Shown here: in pieces, positions 7,661 through 16,680 of the stretch
How the letters are laid out: each line of letters begins with the position of its first letter
How positions within the stretch are numbered: position 1 is the stretch's first letter
Assembly: GCF_016599045.1 (NCBI RefSeq)
Contig: NZ_JAENKV010000014.1
Location: 1-32,148, forward strand
Length of the DNA: 32,148 nucleotides
Origin: Campylobacter sp. TTU_617
GTDB taxonomy: Bacteria > Campylobacterota > Campylobacteria > Campylobacterales > Campylobacteraceae
Direction of reading: 5' to 3'
Made by a program: the position numbers and the translations under genes
Notes under the pieces: generated by a model
Database searches by the model: none
Told to the model about the DNA's origin: nothing
Seen by the model: only the letters and a program-made list of their open reading frames with translations

Positions 7661-8149
7661 AACGAGTAAAGCATTAGTGGAGCAAACTGCTGCACACATA
7701 GGCACTTTACCTTCTGCAATACGATTTTGCCCATAAAGTTCTCTTTCTTTTTCTGAATTAGTCTCTTCAGGACCTCCTGCGCACATAGTACATTTATCCA
7801 TTTCACCTTTGACATTAAAAACTCCATGTCTAGGAAACTGAGGTGCACCAAAAGGACAAGCATAAAGACAATATCCACAACCTATACATTTTTTCTTATC
7901 ATGCAAAACAATACCATCAGCACGAATATAAAAACAATCAACAGGGCAAACAATAGAACAAGGAGCATCATCACAATGCATACAAGCTATAGTAGTTGAA
8001 ACTTCTTTTCCTTGAATTCCTTCATTTAAAGTAACCACTTTACGACGATTAATTTCTACAGGTACTTCATGCGCACTTGAACAAGCCACTTGACAAGCAA
8101 AACACGAAGTACATCTTTGAGTATCTACAAAAAATTTTATTCTAGTCAT
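7538..8149 (-). CDS. fdhB: Formate dehydrogenase iron-sulfur subunit, copy 1
   Basis: This ferredoxin-like subunit carries four [4Fe-4S] clusters and transfers electrons from FdhA to FdhC. Cysteine groups are visible in CTSCFACQVAC, CMHCDDAPCSIVCPVDC, CIGCGYCLYACPFG and CTMCAGG with a later CAAVC. I chose the ATG at 8149 (MTRIKFFVDTQ), because the reading frame's earlier start overlaps the fdhA end and this ATG follows AAAAGGCATAA two bases past the fdhA stop. Its end overlaps fdhC by 4 bp. The last 40 residues and much of the middle match copy 2 exactly, whereas the N-terminal third, with its first cluster, differs. Confidence 0.92.
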   Translation of the reverse strand: MTRIKFFVDTQRCTSCFACQVACSSAHEVPVEINRRKVVTLNEGIQGKEVSTTIACMHCDDAPCSIVCPVDCFYIRADGIVLHDKKKCIGCGYCLYACPFGAPQFPRHGVFNVKGEMDKCTMCAGGPEETNSEKERELYGQNRIAEGKVPMCAAVCSTNALLVGESSKIEEIYHNRLTNRNYGILNPSESIEWKIAYTRKERL

Positions 8150-8151
8150 AT

Positions 8152-11001
8152 TTATGCCTTTTCTATCCTGCAAAGACCTGCATTAAATTCAGAAATTTGC
8201 GTATTAATATCAAAACCATAGTTTGTAATAGTATTTGAACTCTCACCTATAGTATAAGGTTTTGTCCCTTCTGGATAATTGTGACTTAAATCTACTCCTT
8301 GTAATATCCCCGCAAAGTTATAAGGCATACAAATTCTGTCTGGAGTTACTGAAAGATTATGAACACATTTTACTTTTATTTTTGTTCCTTGAGGAGAATG
8401 TATCCACATCATATCTCCATTTTTTATACCATACTTTAAGGCAAGTTCAGGATGAACATTTGCAAACATTTCAGGAGTAATAGCTGCTAAATATTTACTT
8501 GTTCTTTCTAGCATACCTGCGCCACTAAGATTAACAAGTCGCATACTAGAAACAATAATAGGAAATTCTTTACTCCAATCCTTTCTTTGTTGTTCGCTTT
8601 TAAAAGCAGTGGTGACACGGAAATTTGGTTTTTCTTGATCGTCCCAAGTAGGATATTTTTGCACTAGATCCCAACGAGGAGAATGGATAGGTTCTCTATG
8701 TTTAGGAATAGGATCAGCAAATTCCCAAACTATAGCTCTAGCTCTAGCATTTCCCAAACAACAAGCTCCTAATTGACGACATTTTTCCAAGATAATACCT
8801 GAAATATCAGTACTCCAACTAGATCCCATTTTAGCTTTTTCTTCATTACTAAGCTTAATATTAAATACTTTTTCTATATTATCTTTAGTGATTTGCGGAT
8901 ATCCACCTTTGACCTTACAATCTTTTAAGCTTATAGAATCATCTGCAAGCTGACTTACTCCATTATGTTCTAATCCAAAACGATTTCTAAATCCCATACC
9001 TCCACGCGCATAAGGAATATCTTTATTCCATAAAATAGCAGTTCCAGGATGTTCTTGATCCCAACAAGGCCAAGGAAGTCCGTAATATTCACCCTTAACT
9101 TCTCCACTTAAACCTTCTTGAGTATCAGGATCGAAATTTTCCCAATTTTGTTGATGCTTTCTTAAACGCTCTGCTGAAATTCCACGTAACCCTATGCTTA
9201 AAAGTCCATTACTCATCTCAGTTGTTGCATCATCAGGCCAAATAAAAGATTCATTATCTGTTTTCACCTGTTTTAATTCATAATCTAACACTTGCATTTT
9301 CATTCCGCGTGTATATTCATCATAAAAACCGAATTTCTTAGCAAAAGCAAACATAATTTCTTGATCTTCTTTACTTTCATATATTGGTTTTACAACTTGA
9401 GAACGCCATTGCATAGCACGATTTGTAGCTGTTACATAACCTTCACTTTCAAATTGAGTTGAAGCTGGAATAATATAAATTCCATCTGGACGATCAGCTA
9501 AAACCGCTACCTCATTAACAAAAGGTTCGGCAATAACTATCATATCAAGTTTTTTAAGAGCTTCTTGAATTTTAACCGTATGTGCCATAGAAGTAATTCC
9601 AGTACCTTGAACCCAAAGAACACGTATGTTTGAATTTGAAACGACTTTATCATTCCCATAAGGTATAACACCTTTAACACCTTGCCACCATCTAGCAAGC
9701 GAAAATCCTTTCTCATTCATCCAATTTTTACCATCACTTGGGGGTGCAAAACGACTTTTCATATATTCCATATCCACTCCCCAAACATTGCAAAAATGCT
9801 CCCAAGCATCATTACCTAAACCATAATAAGCTGGCAAGGTATCAGCTAGACAACCCATATCAGTAGCACCTTGAACATTATCGTGTCCGCGAATAATATT
9901 TGTTCCGGCTCCTTCTTTACCTACATTTCCTAAAACAAGTTGTAAAATCGCTAAAACACGTGTATTTGAACTACCAACAGAATGCTGAGTAATACCTAAA
10001 GCCCAAAAAAGTGTAGCAGGTTTAATTGTTGCTAACATTTGAGTAATTTTTTCAAGTTGAGCTGCTGGAACACCTGTAACATTTTCTACTTCTTCAGGAG
10101 TCCATTTTGCAGCTTCTTCTTTGATTTCATCAACACCATAAGAACGTGTTTTGATAAATTCTTTATCTTCCCAACCATTTTTAAAGATAAGATGAAGCAT
10201 ACCATAGACTAAAGCTATATCTGTCCCTGGGCGAATTCTTACGTATTCATCTGCATGAACAGCAGTTTTTGTATAAACAGGATCTACTACAACTAATTTT
10301 GCATTATTTCGATCTTTTGCACGAAGTAAATGTTTAAAACCTATAGGATTTGCAACCGCAGTATTAGCTCCAAAAATAATCATCATTTTTGAATTTTTAC
10401 AAACATCGCCAAAATGATTTGTCATAGCGCCATAACCCCATGTATTTGCCACACCGGCAACTGTTGCACTATGTCAAATTCTAGCTACATGATCTATATT
10501 ATTTGTTCCCCAAAAAGCTGCAAATTTTCTAAAATAATAAGCTTGTTGATTATTAAATTTAGCAGAACCCAAAAACATAACACTATCAGGCCCACTTTCA
10601 TTACGGATATCAAGCATCTTATCGCCTATTTCATTAATAGCTTGTTCCCAACTTAAACGAATCCATTTACCATTTTCTTTTTTCATAGGATATTTAATAC
10701 GTTGTTTTGATTTAGTAAGATCAATTTGATCAATCCCTTTACAACAATGAGAACCTTGAGAAATAGGATGTTCTACAGCATTTTCTTGACGCACCCAAAC
10801 ACCATCTTGAACTTCGGCTTTTATCCCACAACCCGCACTACAAATGGTGCAAATTGTTCGAACTATTTTTGAATTAGGATAAGGATTTGCAATTTCTTCT
10901 TTGCTAGCTTGACGTAAATTTTTATTTTCTACACCAAAAGCACTAGTTGCCAAAGAAGATATAGCTGCAAATTTTAAAAAATTCCTTCTAGCTAATACCA
11001 T
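8152..11001 (-). CDS. fdhA: Formate dehydrogenase catalytic subunit, selenocysteine-containing, copy 1
   Basis: This is a single gene of about 949 residues read through an in-frame UGA at 10474-10476 (codon 176). The context is VARI-U-HSATVAGVANTWGYG, the selenocysteine site of Mo/W-bisMGD formate dehydrogenases. It should not be called as two genes. It has a Tat signal (VLARRNFLKFAAISS), a [4Fe-4S] site (CTICSAGCG and SHCCKG), then molybdopterin domains, ending with the MGD-binding C-terminal domain (SSMRLVNLSGAGMLERTS, residues 720 onward). It oxidises formate to CO2 in the periplasm. Ribosome site: AAAGGAATAAAATG. FdhB starts 2 bp after its stop. It has clearly diverged from copy 2 yet keeps every catalytic element I checked. 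Confidence 0.93.
10446..10476 (-). promoter_or_regulatory. UGA selenocysteine codon and SECIS-like hairpin, fdhA copy 1
   Basis: In the mRNA, UGA (10476-10474) is followed after 13 bases by UUGCC-GGUGU-GGCAA, a 5-bp stem with a GGUGU loop. Bacterial SECIS elements lie just downstream of the UGA and expose loop guanines to SelB. The equivalent stem in copy 2 is UCGCC/GGCGA, with a compensatory pair change. Confidence 0.8.
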
Positions 11002-11022
11002 TTTATTCCTTTCTTTAGTTTT

Positions 11023-11232
11023 TTAATAAGCTGCTTTATAATAAGCTTCCCAATGAGCTGTTTCTTGATAAAGAACTTCATTTTTATTGCTTTTGCCAAA
11101 TATAACATTCTTTTCTTTATCTAAAAGTTCTGTTTGTGTTGCTGCTTTTGCTACACTTGAAACAACTAAAGCAGTTGCTCCTACTTTTAAAGACTTACGA
11201 AGAAAATTACGCCTTGATGAATTTCCATTCAT
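11023..11232 (-). CDS. Small Tat-signal formate dehydrogenase-associated protein, copy 1
   Basis: This 69-residue protein is almost half Tat signal (SSRRNFLRKSLKVGATALVV), followed by a short polar tail ending NEVLYQETAHWEAYYKAAY. It matches the pattern of the small 'formate dehydrogenase region TAT target' proteins found upstream of fdhA in epsilon-proteobacteria; their function is unknown. It lies 21 bp upstream of fdhA. Unlike copy 2 it is separated from the chaperone gene by 156 bp of AT-rich DNA that may hold a promoter; one weak candidate -10, TAGAAT, follows TATG on the minus strand. The start follows GGGGAGTATATG. Confidence 0.78.
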   Translation of the reverse strand: MNGNSSRRNFLRKSLKVGATALVVSSVAKAATQTELLDKEKNVIFGKSNKNEVLYQETAHWEAYYKAAY

Positions 11233-11388
11233 ATACTCCCCTTTTTATAATTTTAAGTAAATTTTGAATATTTTTAAATACTCTATATATCGATAAATAT
11301 ACTCAAATTTATTCAAATTCTACATAATTAAATATAAAAAAAAATTAAAAGCGTAAATTATCAATAAAATAAAGGACGATTATAGAGT

Positions 11389-12069
11389 TTAAAGTTTGCT
11401 TAACTCATCAATATTAATTTTACTAAATTGAGTTGGAAGTTTTGATTCATAAGGTAAACGCTCTAAGGCAATATCGGCTATGCTTTTAGAAGTTGTTTTT
11501 TTAGGTTTTTCTAAATTCAAAATACTTCTCTCAAATTTAAAAAATACCTCCATAATATTTCCAAAATGGATAAAAAAATTAGAATTTTTATGAATTTTTA
11601 ATTTTTCAATAAATTCATCAATTACTGAATTTAAAATTTTTTCAAAAAATTCTTTTGCTAATTCTTTATCAAAATCAATCAAATAAGGCATTAAAGCGAA
11701 AATAAAACCAAATTCATCTTCACTTTGTGATGATTTTTCATCTTTTCTATAAGGACTTTTACGTAAAATTGCACAAGCTTGGAGTTTTTTTCTACCATCA
11801 TCTCTTCCTTCATCATAAAACGAAGCTGTAGTAGGAACATTTACATAAGAAAAATCAAAAAATACTGCATTTTGTTCCTGTAAAAAAGTTTTTAAATCAT
11901 AAGTTAAAATAATCTCAAAATCTTTAGTAAGCTTATCTTCTAAAGGAATTTGACTTAAAAATTTTGCCTGCGTTATAAAAATATTAAATTTTTCTTCATC
12001 TATAAAATCAAAAGCTAAAGAAAAAAATTCATAAAAATATTTTCTTGTAATTTGAATTTGTTCTTGCAT
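11389..12069 (-). CDS. TorD-like formate dehydrogenase maturation chaperone, copy 1
   Basis: This 226-residue, probably all-helical cytoplasmic protein has the TorD/DmsD-type opening (RKYFYEFFSLAFDFIDEE) and a late helical block (AKEFFEKILNSVIDEFIEKL) aligned with the same block in copy 2 (residues about 140-165). Such proteins bind the Tat signal of a molybdoenzyme and hold it until the cofactor is inserted; FdhA is the obvious client. It differs strongly from copy 2 and the two may be client-specific. Its AGGAAA ribosome site lies inside an inverted repeat at 12070-12100. The function is inferred from position and fold, since residue-level motifs are weak. Confidence 0.75.
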   Translation of the reverse strand: MQEQIQITRKYFYEFFSLAFDFIDEEKFNIFITQAKFLSQIPLEDKLTKDFEIILTYDLKTFLQEQNAVFFDFSYVNVPTTASFYDEGRDDGRKKLQACAILRKSPYRKDEKSSQSEDEFGFIFALMPYLIDFDKELAKEFFEKILNSVIDEFIEKLKIHKNSNFFIHFGNIMEVFFKFERSILNLEKPKKTTSKSIADIALERLPYESKLPTQFSKINIDELSKL

Positions 12070-12100
12070 ATAATTTCCTAAACTAATTTTAGGAAATTAT
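12070..12100 (-). promoter_or_regulatory. Inverted repeat covering the chaperone ribosome site and a -10 box
   Basis: A perfect 13-bp inverted repeat with arms ATAATTTCCTAAA and TTTAGGAAATTAT has a 5-base loop and abuts the chaperone start codon. On the minus strand the 3' arm holds the Shine-Dalgarno AGGAAA, and the 5' arm overlaps TGCTATAAT, an extended -10 (TATAAT at 12096-12101). It also lies downstream of fdhC copy 2, so it could be that operon's terminator, although no T-run follows. Confidence 0.55.
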
Positions 12101-12116
12101 AGCATAATAAAAACAC

Positions 12117-13169
12117 ATCAAATTTTCACACTAGAATCATAAGAGAAAGTAGGTTCAATCTGTTTTTTATTGCTTAGTTCTTTATACCAGTAAGAATGGA
12201 GTATATAAACTTCTTCTTCTTCTTTATAACCATTAATCATAGAATGGATACTTCCTTTTATAGCAAAAACAGCCATATAAATATGTACTCCAAAAAATAC
12301 TGCACATACTATTCCTAAGAAATTATGAATAATGGCTGAAATTCTTAAAAGTTCAATTTGAGTTAAACCAAAAAGATTTTGAATTGCTACAGAATTAAAA
12401 TCAAGAAAATACATAAATCCACCTGTAATTATCATCAAAAAGCCACCAAATACAGCAATATAATACCAAGACTTTTGACCAAAATTAAATTTACCTGCAG
12501 GTACTGGACGTTTTACTTTACTTAAATAACCTCCAACTATCATCATCCATCTAATATCATAACTTGCAGGAAGCATTCTTTTAATCCAGCATAAAAACAT
12601 AGGGATAATAGAAATGATAAATAAAATTGTTGCAAAAGCGTGTAAATTTTTACAAACTCTTACAAAAACTCCTCCTCCAAAATAAGATCCAAACATCATA
12701 ATAAATCCTGTTGGAACTAAAATAACCCAAGAAATTGCTGCTATAAAATGAAAAATTCTTTCAAACAAGGTAAAGGCATAAATTTTCTTTCCATCGTGAG
12801 AGAATTGTTTAGGTCCTATTATCATATAATGTAAAGCAAAAGCAGCTAATACTGCAATTATAGCAATTAAAGCTATAGTGGCTATATATTCACCTTGTAA
12901 GGTTGTCCAAAGTTTGCCAAAATTATCATAATTTGGGATATTTGTGATACGATGAAAATCCCAAATTTGAGTATCTTGTCCCATTCTCTCATTGCCATAG
13001 GCAAATAAACTTACAAAACTTGTTAAAAGTGCTATTAATACTTTTATCATAAGCGTTCCTTTCTAGTATAAGCAATTTTCCATTCTATACTTTCTGAAGG
13101 ATTTAAAATACCATAATTTCTATTTGTAAGTCTATTGTGATAAATTTCTTCTATTTTAGAGCTTTCGCC
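12117..13169. repeat. Long direct repeat, copy 2 (fdhC and 3' fdhB)
   Basis: This is the second copy of the 1,053-bp block at 6608-7660, in the same orientation and offset by 5,509 bp. Recombination between the copies would remove one chaperone-Tat protein-fdhA-fdhB set and leave one intact operon. Confidence 0.9.
12118..13050 (-). CDS. fdhC: Formate dehydrogenase cytochrome b subunit, copy 2
   Basis: This 310-residue protein is identical to copy 1 at protein level and, by eye, at DNA level. It serves the same role as quinone-reducing cytochrome b anchor for the second FdhAB pair. Its start overlaps the end of fdhB copy 2 by 4 bp. Only about 48 bp separate its stop from the start of chaperone copy 1, so the two operons abut head to tail and read-through is plausible. 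Identity at synonymous sites, against the clearly diverged fdhA pair, shows recent homogenisation. Confidence 0.92.
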   Translation of the reverse strand: MIKVLIALLTSFVSLFAYGNERMGQDTQIWDFHRITNIPNYDNFGKLWTTLQGEYIATIALIAIIAVLAAFALHYMIIGPKQFSHDGKKIYAFTLFERIFHFIAAISWVILVPTGFIMMFGSYFGGGVFVRVCKNLHAFATILFIISIIPMFLCWIKRMLPASYDIRWMMIVGGYLSKVKRPVPAGKFNFGQKSWYYIAVFGGFLMIITGGFMYFLDFNSVAIQNLFGLTQIELLRISAIIHNFLGIVCAVFFGVHIYMAVFAIKGSIHSMINGYKEEEEVYILHSYWYKELSNKKQIEPTFSYDSSVKI

Positions 13170-13688
13170 GACTAAAAGTGCTTTTGTTGAACACATAGCC
13201 GCACATACTGGCACTTTACCTTCTGCAATACGATTTTGCCCATAAAGTTCTCTTTCTTTTTCTGAATTAGTCTCTTCAGGACCTCCTGCACACATAGTAC
13301 ATTTATCCATAATGCCTTTATTACCAAATACACTATCTTTTGGAAACTGAGGAGCCCCAAAAGGACAAGCATAAAGACAATATCCACAACCTATACAAAT
13401 CTCTTTATCATGCAAAACAATACCATCAGCACGAATATAAAAACAATCAACAGGACAAACAATAGAACAAGGAGCATCATCACAATGCATACAAGAAATA
13501 GAAGTTGAAACTTCTTTTCCTTGAATTCCTTCATTTAAGGTGATTACACGACGACGGCGAATATGAATAGGAAGTTCATGCGCTTCATCACAAGCTACCG
13601 CACAGCCATTACAATCGATACAACGCTCATTATCACAAAAGAATTTTAAACGTTCTTTTTCTAAATTTGCAAAATTTATTTTACTCAT
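13047..13688 (-). CDS. fdhB: Formate dehydrogenase iron-sulfur subunit, copy 2
   Basis: This 213-residue protein has four [4Fe-4S] cysteine groups (CIDCNGCAVAC, CMHCDDAPCSIVCPVDC, CIGCGYCLYACPFG, CTMCAGG with CAAMC). The start MSKINFANLEKE overlaps the fdhA stop by 4 bp (ATGA). It is longer at the N-terminus than copy 1, and the first cluster region is replaced (CNGCAVACDEAHE against CFACQVACSSAHE). From about residue 60 on it is mostly the same as copy 1, with interspersed differences such as KDSVFGNKGI. The mosaic pattern fits patchy gene conversion, leaving the parts nearest FdhA free to match their own catalytic subunit. Confidence 0.92.
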   Translation of the reverse strand: MSKINFANLEKERLKFFCDNERCIDCNGCAVACDEAHELPIHIRRRRVITLNEGIQGKEVSTSISCMHCDDAPCSIVCPVDCFYIRADGIVLHDKEICIGCGYCLYACPFGAPQFPKDSVFGNKGIMDKCTMCAGGPEETNSEKERELYGQNRIAEGKVPVCAAMCSTKALLVGESSKIEEIYHNRLTNRNYGILNPSESIEWKIAYTRKERL

Positions 13689-16489
13689 TTTCCATCCTTG
13701 CTGATTCTACAAAGCCCACCTTTAGTCTCTGGAATCTGACACATAATATCATAACCATAATTTGTTACAGTATTTGCACTTTCTCCACTTGCATAAGGTT
13801 TAGTTCCTTTAGGGAAATTGTGAGTTAAATCTACTCCTTGCATTACACCCGTAAAATGAAAAGGTAAGAAAATCATATCTTTTGCTATGCCTGGATTAAC
13901 CTTTACTCTAACATGAATTTTAGTTCCCTCTGGAGAATGCACCCAAATCATATCCCCTGCTTTAATATCTTGCTCTTTTGCTAACTCAGGATTAATCTCG
14001 CAAAACATTTCAGGAGTTAAGCGTGTTAGATACATAGACGCTCTATTTTCCATACCTGCACCATTTAAATTTACAAGCCTTGCAGTAACAAGATTAAGCG
14101 GGAATTCTTTAGAATAATCTTTTGCTTGTTGCACAGAAATAAATTTAGTATCCACACGATAAAGTGCTTTTTGATCTTCAAAACTAGGATATTTTTGCAC
14201 TAAATCATTTCTTGGAGAATGAAGTGGTTCGCGGTGAAGTGGAATTTTATCTTTAAAAGTCCAAACAATAGCTCTAGCTTTAGCATTTCCATAAGGAACA
14301 ATACCTTTTTCTATACATTTAGTCGCAATAATATCACTATCATCATAAGACCAAGTTGATCCCATTTTTTCTTTTTCTTCTGCACTTAAAGTAATGCCTA
14401 AAACTTTTTCTATATTATCTTTAGTGATTTGCGGATATCCTACATTAATAGGTGAATTTAAAGGTGCATTTTTAGCTAATAAACTTTCACCTTCATATTC
14501 AAGCCCAAAATTATTTCTAAAACCCATACCGCCTTTTGCCACTTCGATATCAGTATTATAAAGTACAGGAGAACCTGGATGTTTATCGCTCCAGCAAGGC
14601 CAAGGAAGTCCGTAATATTCACCCGCAACTTCATCTTTTCCCTCTAAAGTTACCTCATCAAATTTATCCCAATACAAAGTATGTTTTTTAAGCCTCTCAG
14701 GACTCCAACCATTAAGTCCTATACTTCTAACTGCTTTTGCAATTTCTTTTGTAGCATTTTCAGGCCAAACAATTTCACCTTTTTCATCACGTAAAGTTTT
14801 AGTAAAGTCTTCATAAAAACCTAATTTTTTAGCAAGCTCAAATAAAATTTCTTGATCTTCTTTGCTTTCATAAAGTGGATCTACAACCTTAAATCTCCAT
14901 TGTCCGCTACGATTTGTTGCAGTTACACTTCCACTTGTTTCAAACTGCGTTGCTGCAGGTAAAAGATAAATTCCATCTTTTCTTTCTGCAATGATTCCTG
15001 CTTCATTTACAAAAGGATCTGCCAAAACTAAAAGTTCTAAAGCTTCTAAACCTTCTTTAACTTTGGCTTGTTGTGCGGTCGAAGTAATACCATTTCCCAT
15101 AACTACTAAAGCTTTTAAAGGTGTTCCAGCATTATCAATAGCATCATTTCCATCTTTTCCATTTAAAGCTGCTGCCCACCATCTAGCAAGTGAAAGTCCA
15201 GTTTTATGCATCCAATCTTTACTTACAAAATTCCCTAAAAGCCATTCATAATCCACACCCCAAATTTTGGCATAGTATCTCCAAGTCGCTTCATTTAAAG
15301 GATAATAACCTGGTAAATTTTCACTCAAACACGCCATATCTGAAGCACCTTGAACATTATCGTGTCCGCGTAAGATATTAACTCCACCGCCAAATTTACC
15401 TATGTTTCCAAGTACCATTTGCACAATAGGTGCTAAACGTGTATTTGAAGTTCCTACAGTGTGTTGAGTTAAACCCATAGCCCAAATAAGCGTAGTTGGT
15501 TTATTTTTAGCGACTTCATAGGTAATTTTTATTAAAAGTTCTTTTGGAATTCCTGTAACATTTTCTACTTCCTCAGCTGTCCATTTTGCAGCTTCTTCGC
15601 GAATTTTATCTATACCAAAAACTCTTTCATCAATATATTTTGTATCTTCTAAACCTTCATCAAAAATAATTTTTAACATTCCATACATAAAGGCAATATC
15701 TGTTCCTGGACGAATTCTTGCATAAATATCTGCCTTAGCTGCACTTTTTGTAAATCTAGGATCTACAACTATAAGTTTAGCACCTTTTTCTTTTGCCTTT
15801 AAAAAATGCCTAAAGCCTACTGGGTGATTTACTGCTGGATTTGCTCCAATAATAATAATACATTTACTTCTTTGAATGTCTCCAAGATGGTTTGTCATAG
15901 CGCCATAACCAAATGTATTCGCCACACCGGCGACTGTTGCGCTGTGTCAAATTCTAGCTTGATGATCTACATTATTTGTTCCAAAAAATGCTGCAAATTT
16001 TCTTATATAATAAGCTTGTTCATTATTAAGCTTTGCAGAACCTAAAAACATAACACTTTCAGGATTTTCTTTGCGATAAGTGGCTAGCTTTTCTCCAATT
16101 TCACTTAAAGCTTGTTCGTATGAAATGCGTTTCCACTCTCCATTTTCTTTTTTCATAGGATATTTTAAACGCACATGAGAACGCACCATATCGATCATAT
16201 CAGAACCTTTGCAGCAGTGTCCGCCTAAACTTATAGGATGATCTTGGGCAATTTCTTGACGTACCCAAACACCATTTTGCACTTCTGCAATAATGCCACA
16301 ACCAACAGAACAAGCTGTACAAATTGTTTTTACTTTTTTACTTCCCTCATAAGCTTCTTTAATTTCGCTATCATTTACCTCTCTAATGTTTTCACTTCTT
16401 GCTAAAAGAGGTGTTGCTAAAGAAGAAAGTGCAGCCATTTTTAAAAAATTACGACGATTAAGTTTAATACTTGCATTCATACTTGACAT
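13685..16489 (-). CDS. fdhA: Formate dehydrogenase catalytic subunit, selenocysteine-containing, copy 2
   Basis: This is a single gene of about 934 residues read through the in-frame UGA at 15947-15949 (codon 181), context QARI-U-HSATVAGVANTFGYG. It has a Tat signal (IKLNRRNFLKMAALSS), [4Fe-4S] cysteines in CTACSVGCG and GHCCKG, molybdopterin domains, and C-terminal MGD-binding NLVTARLVNLNGAGMENRAS. I chose ATG at 16489, which overlaps the small Tat protein's stop as TGATG; an in-frame GTG lies one codon upstream. It is a periplasmic formate oxidase like copy 1 but clearly diverged across the whole length. Its lysine-rich middle and different substrate-distal loops could affect partner or metal preference (Mo or W); that is speculation. 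Confidence 0.93.
15919..15949 (-). promoter_or_regulatory. UGA selenocysteine codon and SECIS-like hairpin, fdhA copy 2
   Basis: UGA (15949-15947 in mRNA order) is followed after 13 bases by UCGCC-GGUGU-GGCGA. Spacing and the GGUGU loop are the same as in copy 1. The second stem pair is C-G here and U-A there, which supports a real RNA stem. Confidence 0.8.
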
Positions 16490-16680
16490 CACTCAGCCTT
16501 TATATAATAATTTTCCCAATTAGCACTTCTTTGAAAAAGCACTTCTTTTTTTTTGCTTTTACCTTTGATTAAATCTTTGCGATCTTCATCTTTAGCCAAA
16601 GCTAAACTTGCACCAGATAACAACCCAGCACTACCTAAAGCTAATACTGATCGTTTAAGAAATTCTCTACGATTTTTCAC
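16489..16680 (-). CDS. Small Tat-signal formate dehydrogenase-associated protein, copy 2
   Basis: This 63-residue paralogue of the 11023-11232 gene has the Tat signal NRREFLKRSVLALGSAGLL and a tail with the shared pattern KKEVLFQRSANWENYYIKAE. It overlaps the chaperone stop by 14 bp and the fdhA start by 1 bp, so all three genes are tightly coupled here. The role is unknown; its constant position before fdhA suggests a part in FdhA export or assembly. The conserved tail pattern (K-x-EVL-x-Q-x-x-A-x-W-x-x-YY) is the only feature shared outside the signal. Confidence 0.78.
   Translation of the reverse strand: MKNRREFLKRSVLALGSAGLLSGASLALAKDEDRKDLIKGKSKKKEVLFQRSANWENYYIKAE

Noticed and set aside
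7642-7878. Small minus-strand frame inside fdhB copy 1, repeated in copy 2 at 13172-13387
   Set aside because: It is a cysteine-rich out-of-frame shadow of the fdhB sequence, present in both copies only because fdhB is duplicated.
8152-11001. fdhA copy 1 appears as two reading frames (8152-10452 and 10474-11001)
   Set aside because: The break is a UGA at the selenocysteine position with a SECIS-like hairpin, and the frame is continuous across it, so this is one gene and not a pseudogene. The same holds for 13685-16489.
12118-13050. Identical fdhC copies as an assembly duplication
   Set aside because: The flanking fdhA, chaperone and Tat genes differ between operons, so at least two real operons exist. 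Collapse or copying of the short identical part cannot be fully excluded without long reads.
14991-15251. Plus-strand open frames opposite the fdhA genes (also 15190-15381, 15806-16045, 10414-10656)
   Set aside because: They lie antisense inside well-supported coding sequence, lack ribosome sites and show no family features.
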